Shown piece after piece: positions 1 through 5,324 of a DNA stretch of 5,324 nucleotides. A model generated the notes under the pieces. It saw nothing but the letters and a program-made list of their open reading frames with translations, had not been told where the DNA came from and did not search any database. Position 1 is the stretch's first letter. Each line of letters opens with the position of its first letter. Source of the DNA: an uncultured Verrucomicrobiota bacterium (GTDB lineage Bacteria > Verrucomicrobiota > Verrucomicrobiia > Limisphaerales > UBA9464); contig CAIYFP010000362.1 of assembly GCA_903925515.1 (NCBI GenBank), forward strand, positions 1 through 5,324, read 5' to 3'. The translations under genes were made by a program, and so were the position numbers.

Positions 1-8
1 GGAGCCTG

Positions 9-127
9 CCCGCAGCGGTCTGGGACGGACGAACCACGAAGCCCCGGGGCATTCTTGGAGCAACCCGAAGGGCCGCGGCTCTTTTCGCGTCCCACGTCGT
101 GGCTCGCTCCTCACAGACCGCTGCGGG
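9..127. repeat. 119-bp palindromic element with perfect 14-bp terminal inverted repeats (repeat copy A)
   Basis: Positions 9-22 (CCCGCAGCGGTCTG) are the exact reverse complement of 114-127 (CAGACCGCTGCGGG). Between them lie the palindrome at 41-50, a nested stem GAGC (58-61) with GCTC (78-81) enclosing CCC-GAA-GGG (64-72), and the near-palindrome CCACG-T-CGTGG at about 91-101. The right arm can also fold on itself, CAGACC pairing with GGTCTG (114-131). Positions 61-112 match 208-258 at roughly 90 % with one indel. The form resembles a small non-autonomous mobile element or an intergenic palindromic repeat. I see no target-site duplication, and no transposase gene is present. Mobility is inference; the inverted repeats and the second copy are visible directly. 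Confidence 0.55.
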
Positions 128-207
128 TCTGCTCGTCCCTCGCGCCTCGTTGGACACGAAAATCCCTCGCGGCGAAACACCAGCCATTTGTGAGACACGA
201 CACTAGC

Positions 208-270
208 CAACCCCAAGGGCCGCGGCGTTTTCGTTTCCCACGTCGTGGCTCGCTCCTCGTCGGACACGAG
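208..270. repeat. Second copy (B) of the GC-rich repeat core
   Basis: Positions 208-258 repeat 61-112 in the same orientation with few substitutions and one single-base indel. The shared block ends in CCCACGTCGTGGCTCGCTCC. The next bases (256-270) form a hairpin CTCGT-CGGAC-ACGAG. A related half-copy, CTCGTTGGACACGA, lies at about 146-159, after copy A, so the tail module is also duplicated. In copy A about 33 extra bases, including the right inverted-repeat arm, separate the core from this tail module. Copy B lacks the 14-bp terminal inverted repeats. It ends close to the stop codon of the DUF429 gene. Confidence 0.55.
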
Positions 271-282
271 CTTCACCCTCGC

Positions 283-1068
283 TCACCGCTCGCTGGCCTG
301 CGGCACCAGCAGGAACCCTGTCTCCACGTCCCCGAGCACCTGGGTCCGCGTCCCGCTGTCGCGCCAATGCCACCATGCAATCAGGGCGCAGAAAAAGGCA
401 TCCAACTGGTCCTCCGCGGGCTTGCTCCATGCCGCGCCCATCAAGGCCTCGACGTCCGCGTGCGGGGATAGCCCCGGGAATTCCTCGCTCATGAGGTCGC
501 GAAGCAACCGCTGGTAACGCCCGAACTCGCGCCGCCGGCCCACCACCGGAGGCCGCTTGTACTTCAGCACCCGGTCGAGCCCGAACCAACGCACCATCGC
601 CGGATGCGGATAGACCTCGGCCGCCTGACGCCGCGAGCGCAGGTCCCAGCCGATCTCGAAACCCATGCCGCGAAGCAGGGTGGCCACGCGCAACGGCCTG
701 CGGCACAGGCGCGCGTTGGACGGGTGACACCCCGCATGCTGCCTCCCGAACCATCGGTGTGTCTCCCGGTCCACCGGGCGCGCGCCCGTCTCGTTGGGAC
801 ACACCAACGGCGCATCAACCGCCGCGAACACGGCGTCCCCCGGCGGAACCCTCCCGCGCACCCATGCCATCAACGCGTCGTCCCCCTGCACCAATCCTCC
901 CCCACGCCACGCGACGCCGCCGCGCGTGCCCTCCAGCAACGCGACGCCATCCGGCCGATGCTCCCCCCACGCAAGGTCGATGCCGAGCAACCATGCGCGA
1001 TCCGACGACCGCAGGCCCGGCGCGGCGTCGCGCGAAGGTTCCATCCCATGGCCCGTCGCAGCGTCCAT
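283..1068 (-). CDS. DUF429 family protein, predicted RNase H-fold nuclease
   Basis: A 261-residue protein that I place in the DUF429 family (COG2410-type, predicted nuclease with an RNase H-like fold). The basis is the succession of conserved blocks: GIDLAWG (29-35), AAVDAPL (82-88), ETHRWFGRQHAGCHPSN (102-118), EVYPHPA (151-157), LKYK (168-171) and EDQLDAFFCALIA (219-231). Asp31, Asp85, Glu151 and Asp220/Asp223 are the acidic residues one would expect to form a metal site. The assignment to individual catalytic roles is inference, and no substrate is known for the family as far as I know. There is no signal peptide, so it should be cytoplasmic. The start is uncertain: ATG at 1068 lies 12 bp after the ecotin stop, and GAGG inside the ecotin 3' end is about 17 bases upstream. 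ATG at 1044 (residue 9) is an alternative, since the conserved part begins only near residue 25. The short gap to ecotin suggests one transcript, although the two functions have no obvious link. Confidence 0.85.
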   Translation of the reverse strand: MDAATGHGMEPSRDAAPGLRSSDRAWLLGIDLAWGEHRPDGVALLEGTRGGVAWRGGGLVQGDDALMAWVRGRVPPGDAVFAAVDAPLVCPNETGARPVDRETHRWFGRQHAGCHPSNARLCRRPLRVATLLRGMGFEIGWDLRSRRQAAEVYPHPAMVRWFGLDRVLKYKRPPVVGRRREFGRYQRLLRDLMSEEFPGLSPHADVEALMGAAWSKPAEDQLDAFFCALIAWWHWRDSGTRTQVLGDVETGFLLVPQASER

Positions 1069-1080
1069 CGTGGGGGCGCG

Positions 1081-1566
1081 TTACCTCGTCGGCACGGGCT
1101 GCGGCTTGCCCTCCGCGCGCCACAGGCGATACCGGACCTCGGCGTCCTCGGGGACGTACACGACCACGGGCAACTGGCTGTTGTAACGGAGGAGGCGCGG
1201 TTCCCCGCCCAACGTGACGAACCGATGCGCGGCCGGGGCGCCGGGATCGACCGCCATTCGCGTCCCGGCCAAGGGACCGAGCTCGCGCACCACGTACCGC
1301 GGGAAGCCCCAACCGTGGATCGTTTCCTCCTCGATCCTGCCCCCGAAGAAGAACCGGTTGGCGGCGTCCGTCTTGATCGTGCGCCCCACCAGCAGCTCGA
1401 CCTTGAACCCGGACTCATCCCTCCTCGCGGGCAGCTCCAGGACATGCCTCCTCATGCCAGGATCGGCAGGGGGGAAGGCCTTCATGTTCTCAGCCGAACC
1501 CGCAACGGCTACGACCGCCATCCATGTCCCGCACGCCCACGCCGCACCAGCCACCCATGCACTCAT
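1081..1566 (-). CDS. eco: Ecotin-family serine protease inhibitor (periplasmic), P1 Arg, cysteine-free mature chain
   Basis: A 161-residue homologue of ecotin, the dimeric periplasmic inhibitor of trypsin-fold serine proteases. Blocks shared with E. coli ecotin are DESGFKVELLVGRT (50-63), GG(R/K) at 75-77, HGWGF (84-88), a reactive loop at 97-107, RFVTLGG (115-121), LLRYNSQLPVVVY (125-137) and VRYRLWRAE (144-152). From GWG to the loop the two align without gaps, placing Arg103 at P1 (Met84 in E. coli). Cys50 and Cys87, which form the E. coli disulfide, correspond to Ala68 and Val106, and no Cys remains after the signal peptide. Residues 1-25 are a hydrophobic, probably cleaved leader ending in AGSA. 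I chose ATG at 1566 because it begins this leader. An in-frame extension to 1743 looks non-coding, and ATG at 1521 would shorten the leader. The n-region lacks basic residues and no clear ribosome site precedes it, so the exact start is not secure. Inhibition of trypsin-like enzymes is expected from the family and the P1 residue. Confidence 0.88.
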   Translation of the reverse strand: MSAWVAGAAWACGTWMAVVAVAGSAENMKAFPPADPGMRRHVLELPARRDESGFKVELLVGRTIKTDAANRFFFGGRIEEETIHGWGFPRYVVRELGPLAGTRMAVDPGAPAAHRFVTLGGEPRLLRYNSQLPVVVYVPEDAEVRYRLWRAEGKPQPVPTR

Positions 1567-1754
1567 GCGAGGAGGCTGCCCCCGGTTCGCCCCATTTTCA
1601 ACCAGGCCGGGCCATCCCCGGAACGGTTCACCGCCGGCTTGGGAAACGACGCGCGCTTCCCCATGCTGCACCCGTGCAACACGAATCCGTGGGCGATCAC
1701 GCGACCGCGCCCGAGGCCATGGCGGCCCCCCTCCATGGTCCATGCCCCCCTCTC
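1567..1754. promoter_or_regulatory. Divergent intergenic region between ecotin and rsmI
   Basis: This 188-bp gap separates two divergently read genes, so it should hold promoters for both. I could not pick convincing -35/-10 pairs in this GC-rich sequence. It contains a short inverted repeat TGCAC-CC-GTGCA (1667-1678) that could be a small operator, though a 5-bp half-site is weak evidence. It also contains a C-rich direct repeat just before rsmI. In-frame extensions of both flanking genes run into this region, but they show no family similarity there. Confidence 0.4.
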
Positions 1755-1757
1755 ATG
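1725..1757 (+). repeat. C-rich tandem direct repeat abutting the rsmI start codon
   Basis: GCCCCCCTCCATG at 1725-1737 recurs as GCCCCCCTCTCATG at 1744-1757, with a 6-base spacer and one inserted base. The ATG of the second copy is the chosen rsmI start; that of the first copy is out of frame. No purine-rich ribosome site lies within 20 bases upstream of the start. The region is strongly pyrimidine-rich on the mRNA strand instead. Confidence 0.45.
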
Positions 1758-2507
1758 CCGGGCACGTTGTACCTCGTCGCGACGCCGATCGGGAACCGCG
1801 AGGACATCACCCTGCGCGCCCTGCGCGTCCTGAGGGAATGCACCGTCGTGGCGGCGGAGGACACCCGCCGCACCGGCCAGTTGCTCCAGCACTTCGGCAT
1901 CCGCAAGCCCATGGTCAGCTACTTCCGCTTCAACGAGGCCCGCCGCTCCGCCGAGATCCTCGGGCGGCTGCGGGCCGGCGAGACGGTGGCGCTGGTGACC
2001 GACGCCGGCACGCCGGGCATCTCGGACCCCGGCGAACGGGTGGTTTCGGAGGCCATCGCGGCGGGCCTGCGAGTCGAGGCGGTCCCGGGGCCGTGCGCGT
2101 TGGTGGCGGCGCTCACGGCCAGCGGGTTGCCCACGGGCTCGTTCCATTTCTCCGGGTTCCTCCCGTTCAAGTCCGGCCAGAGGTCTCGAAGGCTGGACGC
2201 GCTGTTGTCCATGCCTGGGACGCTATGCGTGTACGAGTCGCCGCACCGGGTGGGCCGCCTGCTGGAGGAACTTGCCACGCGCGCGCCCGGTCGTCGCGTG
2301 GTCGTGGCGCGCGAGCTGACCAAGCGCTTCGAGGAGTTCCTTCGCGGCCCCGCCCGCGACGTCAGCGCCGAGCTGCAACGTCGTCCCCGCAAGGGCGAGT
2401 TCGTCGTCATGGTCGAGCCTGCCGGCGAGGATGCCCCGGAAGCGGGGGCCGGACGCGGGGATGCGGGCGGCCCGGACGTCAGCGAGGGTCCTCCGGGCCA
2501 AGCTTGA
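1755..2507 (+). CDS. rsmI: 16S rRNA (cytidine1402-2'-O)-methyltransferase RsmI, short form
   Basis: A 250-residue SAM-dependent methyltransferase of the tetrapyrrole-methylase fold. It is expected to 2'-O-methylate cytidine 1402 in the decoding centre of 16S rRNA, in the cytoplasm. Diagnostic blocks are GTLYLVATPIGNREDITLRA (3-22), AAEDTRRTGQLL (33-44), LVTDAGTPGISDPG (80-93), VPGPCALVAALTASGLPT (110-127), FSGFLP (132-137), YESPHR (160-165) and ARELTKRFEEFLRG (185-198). ATG at 1755 is preferred because the conserved N-terminus starts two residues later. ATG at 1719 is an in-frame alternative adding 12 residues. The E. coli protein is about 286 residues. Here the core ends near residue 222 and is followed by a Gly/Ala/Glu/Pro-rich tail of about 28 residues in place of the C-terminal helical extension seen in many homologues. 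The 3' end overlaps the convergent glycosyltransferase gene by 29 bp. Confidence 0.93.
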   Translation: MPGTLYLVATPIGNREDITLRALRVLRECTVVAAEDTRRTGQLLQHFGIRKPMVSYFRFNEARRSAEILGRLRAGETVALVTDAGTPGISDPGERVVSEAIAAGLRVEAVPGPCALVAALTASGLPTGSFHFSGFLPFKSGQRSRRLDALLSMPGTLCVYESPHRVGRLLEELATRAPGRRVVVARELTKRFEEFLRGPARDVSAELQRRPRKGEFVVMVEPAGEDAPEAGAGRGDAGGPDVSEGPPGQA

Positions 2508-5004
2508 CGAGGTCCTGCTCCTTGGCCCGCTCGTCGAGGAACGTGACGAAACGGCGGAGCAGCGTGCGCTCGGCGCGGCGCAGCCGCCATGCCATGACGG
2601 GCAACAGCAGCAACGTCAGCCATGACCACCATGCGCCCGTGAACCCGATCACGACCAGCAGGGTCCCGGCCGACGCAAGGAAGGAGGCGCGGGCGACGAA
2701 GCTCCACGACGTAGCCAGGCGACATCGCAGGACCTCGGATCCATTCGCAAGGTACTCCGCCGCCGTCGTGAGGCGGACCAGCGCCCACCGGCTGCCATAG
2801 ACCTCCACGTCATGCCGGCTCCACCCGCCGTCCGGCTTGTTCTGCCATGCCCGCTCGTCGAGGCCCTGCACAAGCCGCCGAAGGAATCGCACGCGGTCCA
2901 CGTGCTCCTTCGTCCAGTAGCGCAGGAGGCGCATCTCGCGCTCGTGCCCCTCAAGGCTGAGCGATTCCAGGGTCTCGCCCTCGCCGGGCGTGGCCTGCTG
3001 GCCCGCAAGATGGTTCCGGTGCCTTGCCCAGCCCCGCACGACGGGCTGCAACAGGAACAGCAAGGCCACCAACGGACGCGACCACCAACGCCGCCGCCCC
3101 GGCGCAAGGTCCGCCTGCGCCGCCGCCGCCGCGCAAAACCCCAGGGTCAACGCCAGCGACGCGAGCCCAAGGGTCGCCATGGGCGGCACGACCGCACCCA
3201 GCACGAGCAGGGGCAGCGTCACGAGGAAATGGTACTCCAGACTCGTCACCACCATGAGCGTCAGGCCGGGATTGCTCACGTAGATGCTCTGGAACATCCC
3301 CGTGCCAAACAAGCCGTGGTAGATGATCGGCCTCGACGTCTCCACGCCGATCTTCGCCGGCGAATAGATGCGCCCATGCCAGATCGAGCCCCCGAACCGG
3401 TTGAAGTTCTCCGGGTGACGCCGCTCCAGCAACGCCTCCGCGTCCCCATACCCCGACTGCTGCCTGAGGTAGGCCCCGACGGTGTTGCGACGGTAGTGCC
3501 AGACGAAGCCGCCCGCGCTGAACCCGATCCGGTACCCCCGCTGTTGCAGGCGCCAGCAGATGTCCACGTCGTCGCCCGCGCGCCGGTACATGGGGTCGAA
3601 CCCACCCAGCTCCAGCAGCGCCCACTTGTGAAACGCCATGTTGCAACCCGGCACGTGCTCGGCCACCCGGTCCGTCAGCATCACGTGAGCCGGCCCCCCC
3701 GGCGACACCATCACCGCCGCCGCCACCGCGGAGTCGTCCGGCGGCAACAGGTTGTGCCCGCCCATCCCCGCAAACCCCGACCTCAGCAGGTCCCCCACCA
3801 GATGGTGCAGCCAGTCCTCGTCCGCCCGGCAATCCGAGTCCGTGAACGCCACGACCTCGCCCGTGGCCGCGTAAATGCCCGTGTTTCGCGCCGTGCCCAG
3901 CCCAAGGTTCCGTTCGTGCCGGAGCGCCCGCACCCCGGGGAACAGCAACGCGATCTCCGCCGTCGCGTCCGTCGAGCCGTCGTCCACGAGGATGACCTCG
4001 TAATCCGGGTAGTTCAGCCGCTCCAGCGACAACAGGCAGGCGCGCAACGTGGGCGCGCCGTTGTAGCTCGCGACCACCACGGACACCCGCGGCGTCGCGG
4101 GCAGGGGAAACGCGGGCGCCAGCCCAAACATGGACCTCACCGCCTCGAACGCCGGCTTCCGCTGCCGCCCCGTCGTCGTCAGCCCGAACGCCCAGTCCGT
4201 AACCGCCTCGCCGTCCTTGAACCATTCGTCCGTGAACCCGTACACGAACACCCCGGCCGCGCCCCCCTGGAACGCCGACCGGACTTGCCACCCGAGGATC
4301 TCCGCCTGCCGCGCCTCCCCCTCGCGGATCGAGTCGATCCCGAACTCGCCCAGCACGAGCGGCCGCGTGTCCGACAGCGTCTGCAGCCTTGCAACGTAGT
4401 TCTCGAACGGACGCCGGTCGTGCAGGTACACGTTGAAGCACACAAAGTCCGTCGTCCGTGGACGCAGGAACTCCGTCGAGGGAAAGTTTCCGAACGTGCA
4501 CAGCAGGTCGCCGTCCTCCGCCTTGGCCACCGCCACCAGCTCGTCGATGAACGCCGCCACCTCCCCTGCGCCGCTCCAGCGCACGATGTCGGCCGGGATC
4601 TCGTTCACCACGCTCAGCGCAAACACCGCCGGGTGCGCACGCATGGAGCGCGCCGCACGCCGAACCCTGTCCCGCGCCTCCTGCCGCCCCGACTCCGTGT
4701 CAAGGAAGCACAGGTGCTTGTTCCACGGCACGTCCACCATGGCCTTCAGTCCTCGCTCGTGCAGCAGGTCAAGGAACCAACGGGGCGGAACATGATACAA
4801 CCGCACCACGTTCGCCCCCAGCTCCACCATCAAGTCGAGGTCCGCCAGCGTCCGTTCCCTCCCCGCGAACCCCTCGTCCGGCCCGTCCGACCGCAACGGC
4901 CCGTACGTCACGCCGCGCGGGTGGAACTTCCGGCCGTCCAGCCGGAAGAACTTGCCGTCCACGACCACGCGGGACCTCGGTTTGGCCGACGTCTCCGCCA
5001 TCAT
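2479..5004 (-). CDS. Fusion of a clan-A glycoside-hydrolase-like domain with a membrane family 2 glycosyltransferase
   Basis: An 841-residue two-enzyme protein. Residues about 12-295 form a TIM-barrel glycosidase-like domain of clan GH-A type (GH2/GH5-like). The expected acid/base is Glu135 in VVNEIP and the nucleophile Glu220 in LVLGEFGIDS. Residues about 305-545 are a GT2 domain: VSVVVASYNG (307-316), VDDGST (340-345), the metal-binding TDSD (388-391), the acceptor-side GDDVDICWR (477-485) and a RQQSGYG element (514-520). Hydrophobic membrane segments follow at about 592-629 and 644-656, then a polar stretch and a further hydrophobic pair near 768-805. No signal peptide is evident, so both catalytic domains should face the cytoplasm. 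The likely role is synthesis, with trimming or transglycosylation, of a cell-surface or exported polysaccharide; the sugar cannot be told from the sequence. The start is uncertain. The frame stays open to GTG at 5202, but that crosses a terminator. ATGs at 5127 and 5109 remain possible; 5004/5001 is preferred because third-position GC drops upstream. Confidence 0.85.
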   Translation of the reverse strand: MMAETSAKPRSRVVVDGKFFRLDGRKFHPRGVTYGPLRSDGPDEGFAGRERTLADLDLMVELGANVVRLYHVPPRWFLDLLHERGLKAMVDVPWNKHLCFLDTESGRQEARDRVRRAARSMRAHPAVFALSVVNEIPADIVRWSGAGEVAAFIDELVAVAKAEDGDLLCTFGNFPSTEFLRPRTTDFVCFNVYLHDRRPFENYVARLQTLSDTRPLVLGEFGIDSIREGEARQAEILGWQVRSAFQGGAAGVFVYGFTDEWFKDGEAVTDWAFGLTTTGRQRKPAFEAVRSMFGLAPAFPLPATPRVSVVVASYNGAPTLRACLLSLERLNYPDYEVILVDDGSTDATAEIALLFPGVRALRHERNLGLGTARNTGIYAATGEVVAFTDSDCRADEDWLHHLVGDLLRSGFAGMGGHNLLPPDDSAVAAAVMVSPGGPAHVMLTDRVAEHVPGCNMAFHKWALLELGGFDPMYRRAGDDVDICWRLQQRGYRIGFSAGGFVWHYRRNTVGAYLRQQSGYGDAEALLERRHPENFNRFGGSIWHGRIYSPAKIGVETSRPIIYHGLFGTGMFQSIYVSNPGLTLMVVTSLEYHFLVTLPLLVLGAVVPPMATLGLASLALTLGFCAAAAAQADLAPGRRRWWSRPLVALLFLLQPVVRGWARHRNHLAGQQATPGEGETLESLSLEGHEREMRLLRYWTKEHVDRVRFLRRLVQGLDERAWQNKPDGGWSRHDVEVYGSRWALVRLTTAAEYLANGSEVLRCRLATSWSFVARASFLASAGTLLVVIGFTGAWWSWLTLLLLPVMAWRLRRAERTLLRRFVTFLDERAKEQDLVKLGPEDPR

Positions 5005-5135
5005 CCGACGCCCGGGCGCCACGAGGTGCAACCGGCCGTGCCGCACGGCCCCGTCACCCTTGCCTTCCCCTTGAAACGCATCGGGCCCGAGATTGCGGAT
5101 GGAAGCCATGGAATCAAGTTTCGCCATGAACCCAT

Positions 5136-5170
5136 GAAAATGGCCCGCCGGTGTCTCACGCCGGCGGGCC
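5136..5170 (-). terminator. Intrinsic terminator after the right-edge gene
   Basis: A perfect 10-bp stem, GGCCCGCCGG (5142-5151) with CCGGCGGGCC (5161-5170), extends through a G-U pair and two more pairs to a 13-bp hairpin with a 3-base loop. Read on the minus strand it is followed directly by ATTTTC, a short U tract. It lies about 33 bases past the stop of the partial minus-strand gene at 5203-5324, where a terminator is expected. On the plus strand the tail is TGCCTTCTCC, which is less typical. The hairpin insulates the glycosyltransferase gene from its upstream neighbour. That argues against starting that gene at 5202 and for its own promoter within about 5005-5135. Confidence 0.75.
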
Positions 5171-5202
5171 TGCCTTCTCCTATGCGTTATTCCCGCTCGC
5201 AC

Positions 5203-5324
5203 TCACGGGCGGAAAACCACGTGTCCATGGAACCCCCAGTGCGACCGATGGGGGCGATGGACGAAAACGGGCGCGGTGACCACCACCGGCACGGGCGCCA
5301 CATGCACGGGAGGCCCGGAAACCA
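5203..5324 (-). CDS. C-terminal end of a protein with a Val/Pro/His-rich tail (partial)
   Basis: Thirty-nine codons and a TGA (5203-5205) in one minus-strand frame continue past the right edge of the window. The visible residues include PPVHVAPVPVVVTAPVFVH followed by a His/Arg/Trp/Gly-rich end. This is like the low-complexity C-termini of small exported or envelope proteins, and I cannot assign a family. Support for coding is the biased composition, the absence of stops in this frame, and the strong terminator about 33 bases downstream. The other two frames on this strand are also open for some distance but give Arg/Ser/Gly-rich, shadow-like sequence. Confidence 0.5.
   Translation of the reverse strand, partial: VSGPPVHVAPVPVVVTAPVFVHRPHRSHWGFHGHVVFRP

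Larger units (their letters stand above)
1..282. other. Gene-free repeat-bearing region downstream of the DUF429 gene
   Basis: I see no credible gene here. Open frames through it run across the repeats and give Arg/Pro/Ser-rich translations with no recognisable family. The region holds two copies of a GC-rich repeat (61-112 and 208-258), a perfect 14-bp inverted repeat bracketing the first copy, a 10-bp perfect palindrome GCCCCGGGGC at 41-50, and short hairpins. It begins immediately after the stop codon of the minus-strand DUF429 gene (stop at 283-285), so it is the 3' flank of that gene. It may be transcribed as its 3' UTR. No T-rich tail follows any of the hairpins, so a standard intrinsic terminator is not evident. 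Confidence 0.7.

Noticed and set aside
1..282. CRISPR-like array
   Set aside because: There are only two imperfect copies of a 52-bp palindromic core with no regular spacers and no cas genes in the window.
1531..1533. Lipoprotein-type cysteine (Cys12) in the ecotin leader
   Set aside because: The preceding residues (AAWA) do not fit a lipobox, and the hydrophobic stretch continues well past the cysteine to a signal peptidase I-like site.
1567..1743. N-terminal extension of the ecotin reading frame to 1743
   Set aside because: The 59 extra residues are Arg/Gly/Pro-rich and would bury the hydrophobic leader inside the protein. They also occupy most of the divergent intergenic region.
604..1833. 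Long plus-strand open frame opposite the DUF429 and ecotin genes
   Set aside because: Its translation is Arg/Pro/His-rich with no family features, and it lies antisense to two recognisable genes. It is a by-product of high GC.
1214..2800. Very long (528-codon) plus-strand frame spanning ecotin, rsmI and the 3' end of the glycosyltransferase gene
   Set aside because: It crosses three recognised genes in a shadow frame and gives Arg/Gly/Pro-rich low-complexity sequence.
2951..4501. 516-codon minus-strand frame inside the glycosyltransferase gene
   Set aside because: It is an alternative frame of the same strand with Gly/Arg/Ala-rich translation. The GH and GT2 motifs are all in the other frame.
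5089..5117. Possible sigma-70 promoter TTGATT with a 17-base spacer, minus strand
   Set aside because: The partner hexamer (AATCTC) is a poor -10 match, which is not enough to call a promoter in this composition.
5151..5159. 9-mer GTGTCTCAC in the terminator loop matching the reverse complement at about 190-199
   Set aside because: A 9-base match in 5.3 kb is expected by chance on the two strands, and the contexts are unrelated.
5005..5202. GTG at 5202 as the start of the glycosyltransferase gene
   Set aside because: The gene would abut the upstream stop codon and read straight through the strong terminator hairpin at 5136-5170. The added residues show no family similarity.

Overview
The window is GC-rich (well above 60 % by eye, with strong G/C at third codon positions). 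It reads as a chromosomal segment of a Gram-negative bacterium. The evidence for that is a periplasmic-type protease inhibitor (ecotin), the housekeeping rRNA methyltransferase RsmI, and a large membrane glycosyltransferase. None of the genes has a convincing Shine-Dalgarno sequence at the expected spacing. That, the high GC and the GC-rich structured repeats would suit a Verrucomicrobiota/PVC-type genome, but this is an impression and not a demonstrated assignment.

Layout, left to right. Positions 1-282 hold no gene. They contain a structured GC-rich repeat present in two copies, the first enclosed in a perfect 14-bp inverted repeat. Next, on the minus strand, comes a probable two-gene unit read from right to left: an ecotin homologue (1566 to 1081), then 12 bp later a DUF429 predicted RNase H-fold nuclease (1068 to 283). 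A 188-bp divergent intergenic region (1567-1754) separates ecotin from rsmI, which is read on the plus strand (1755-2507). rsmI converges on, and overlaps by 29 bp, the 3' end of a large minus-strand gene (about 5004 to 2479). That gene fuses a clan-A glycoside-hydrolase-like barrel to a family 2 glycosyltransferase with C-terminal membrane segments. At the right edge, the last 39 codons of another minus-strand gene (5203 to beyond 5324) are followed by a strong stem-loop terminator (5136-5170), which separates it from the glycosyltransferase gene.

The genes do not form one obvious pathway. The two most notable items are the GH-GT2 fusion, a candidate polysaccharide synthase or remodelling enzyme, and the ecotin. 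In an ungapped alignment around the reactive loop, the ecotin has Arg at the P1 site. Both disulfide cysteines of the E. coli protein are replaced, which leaves the mature chain free of cysteine.
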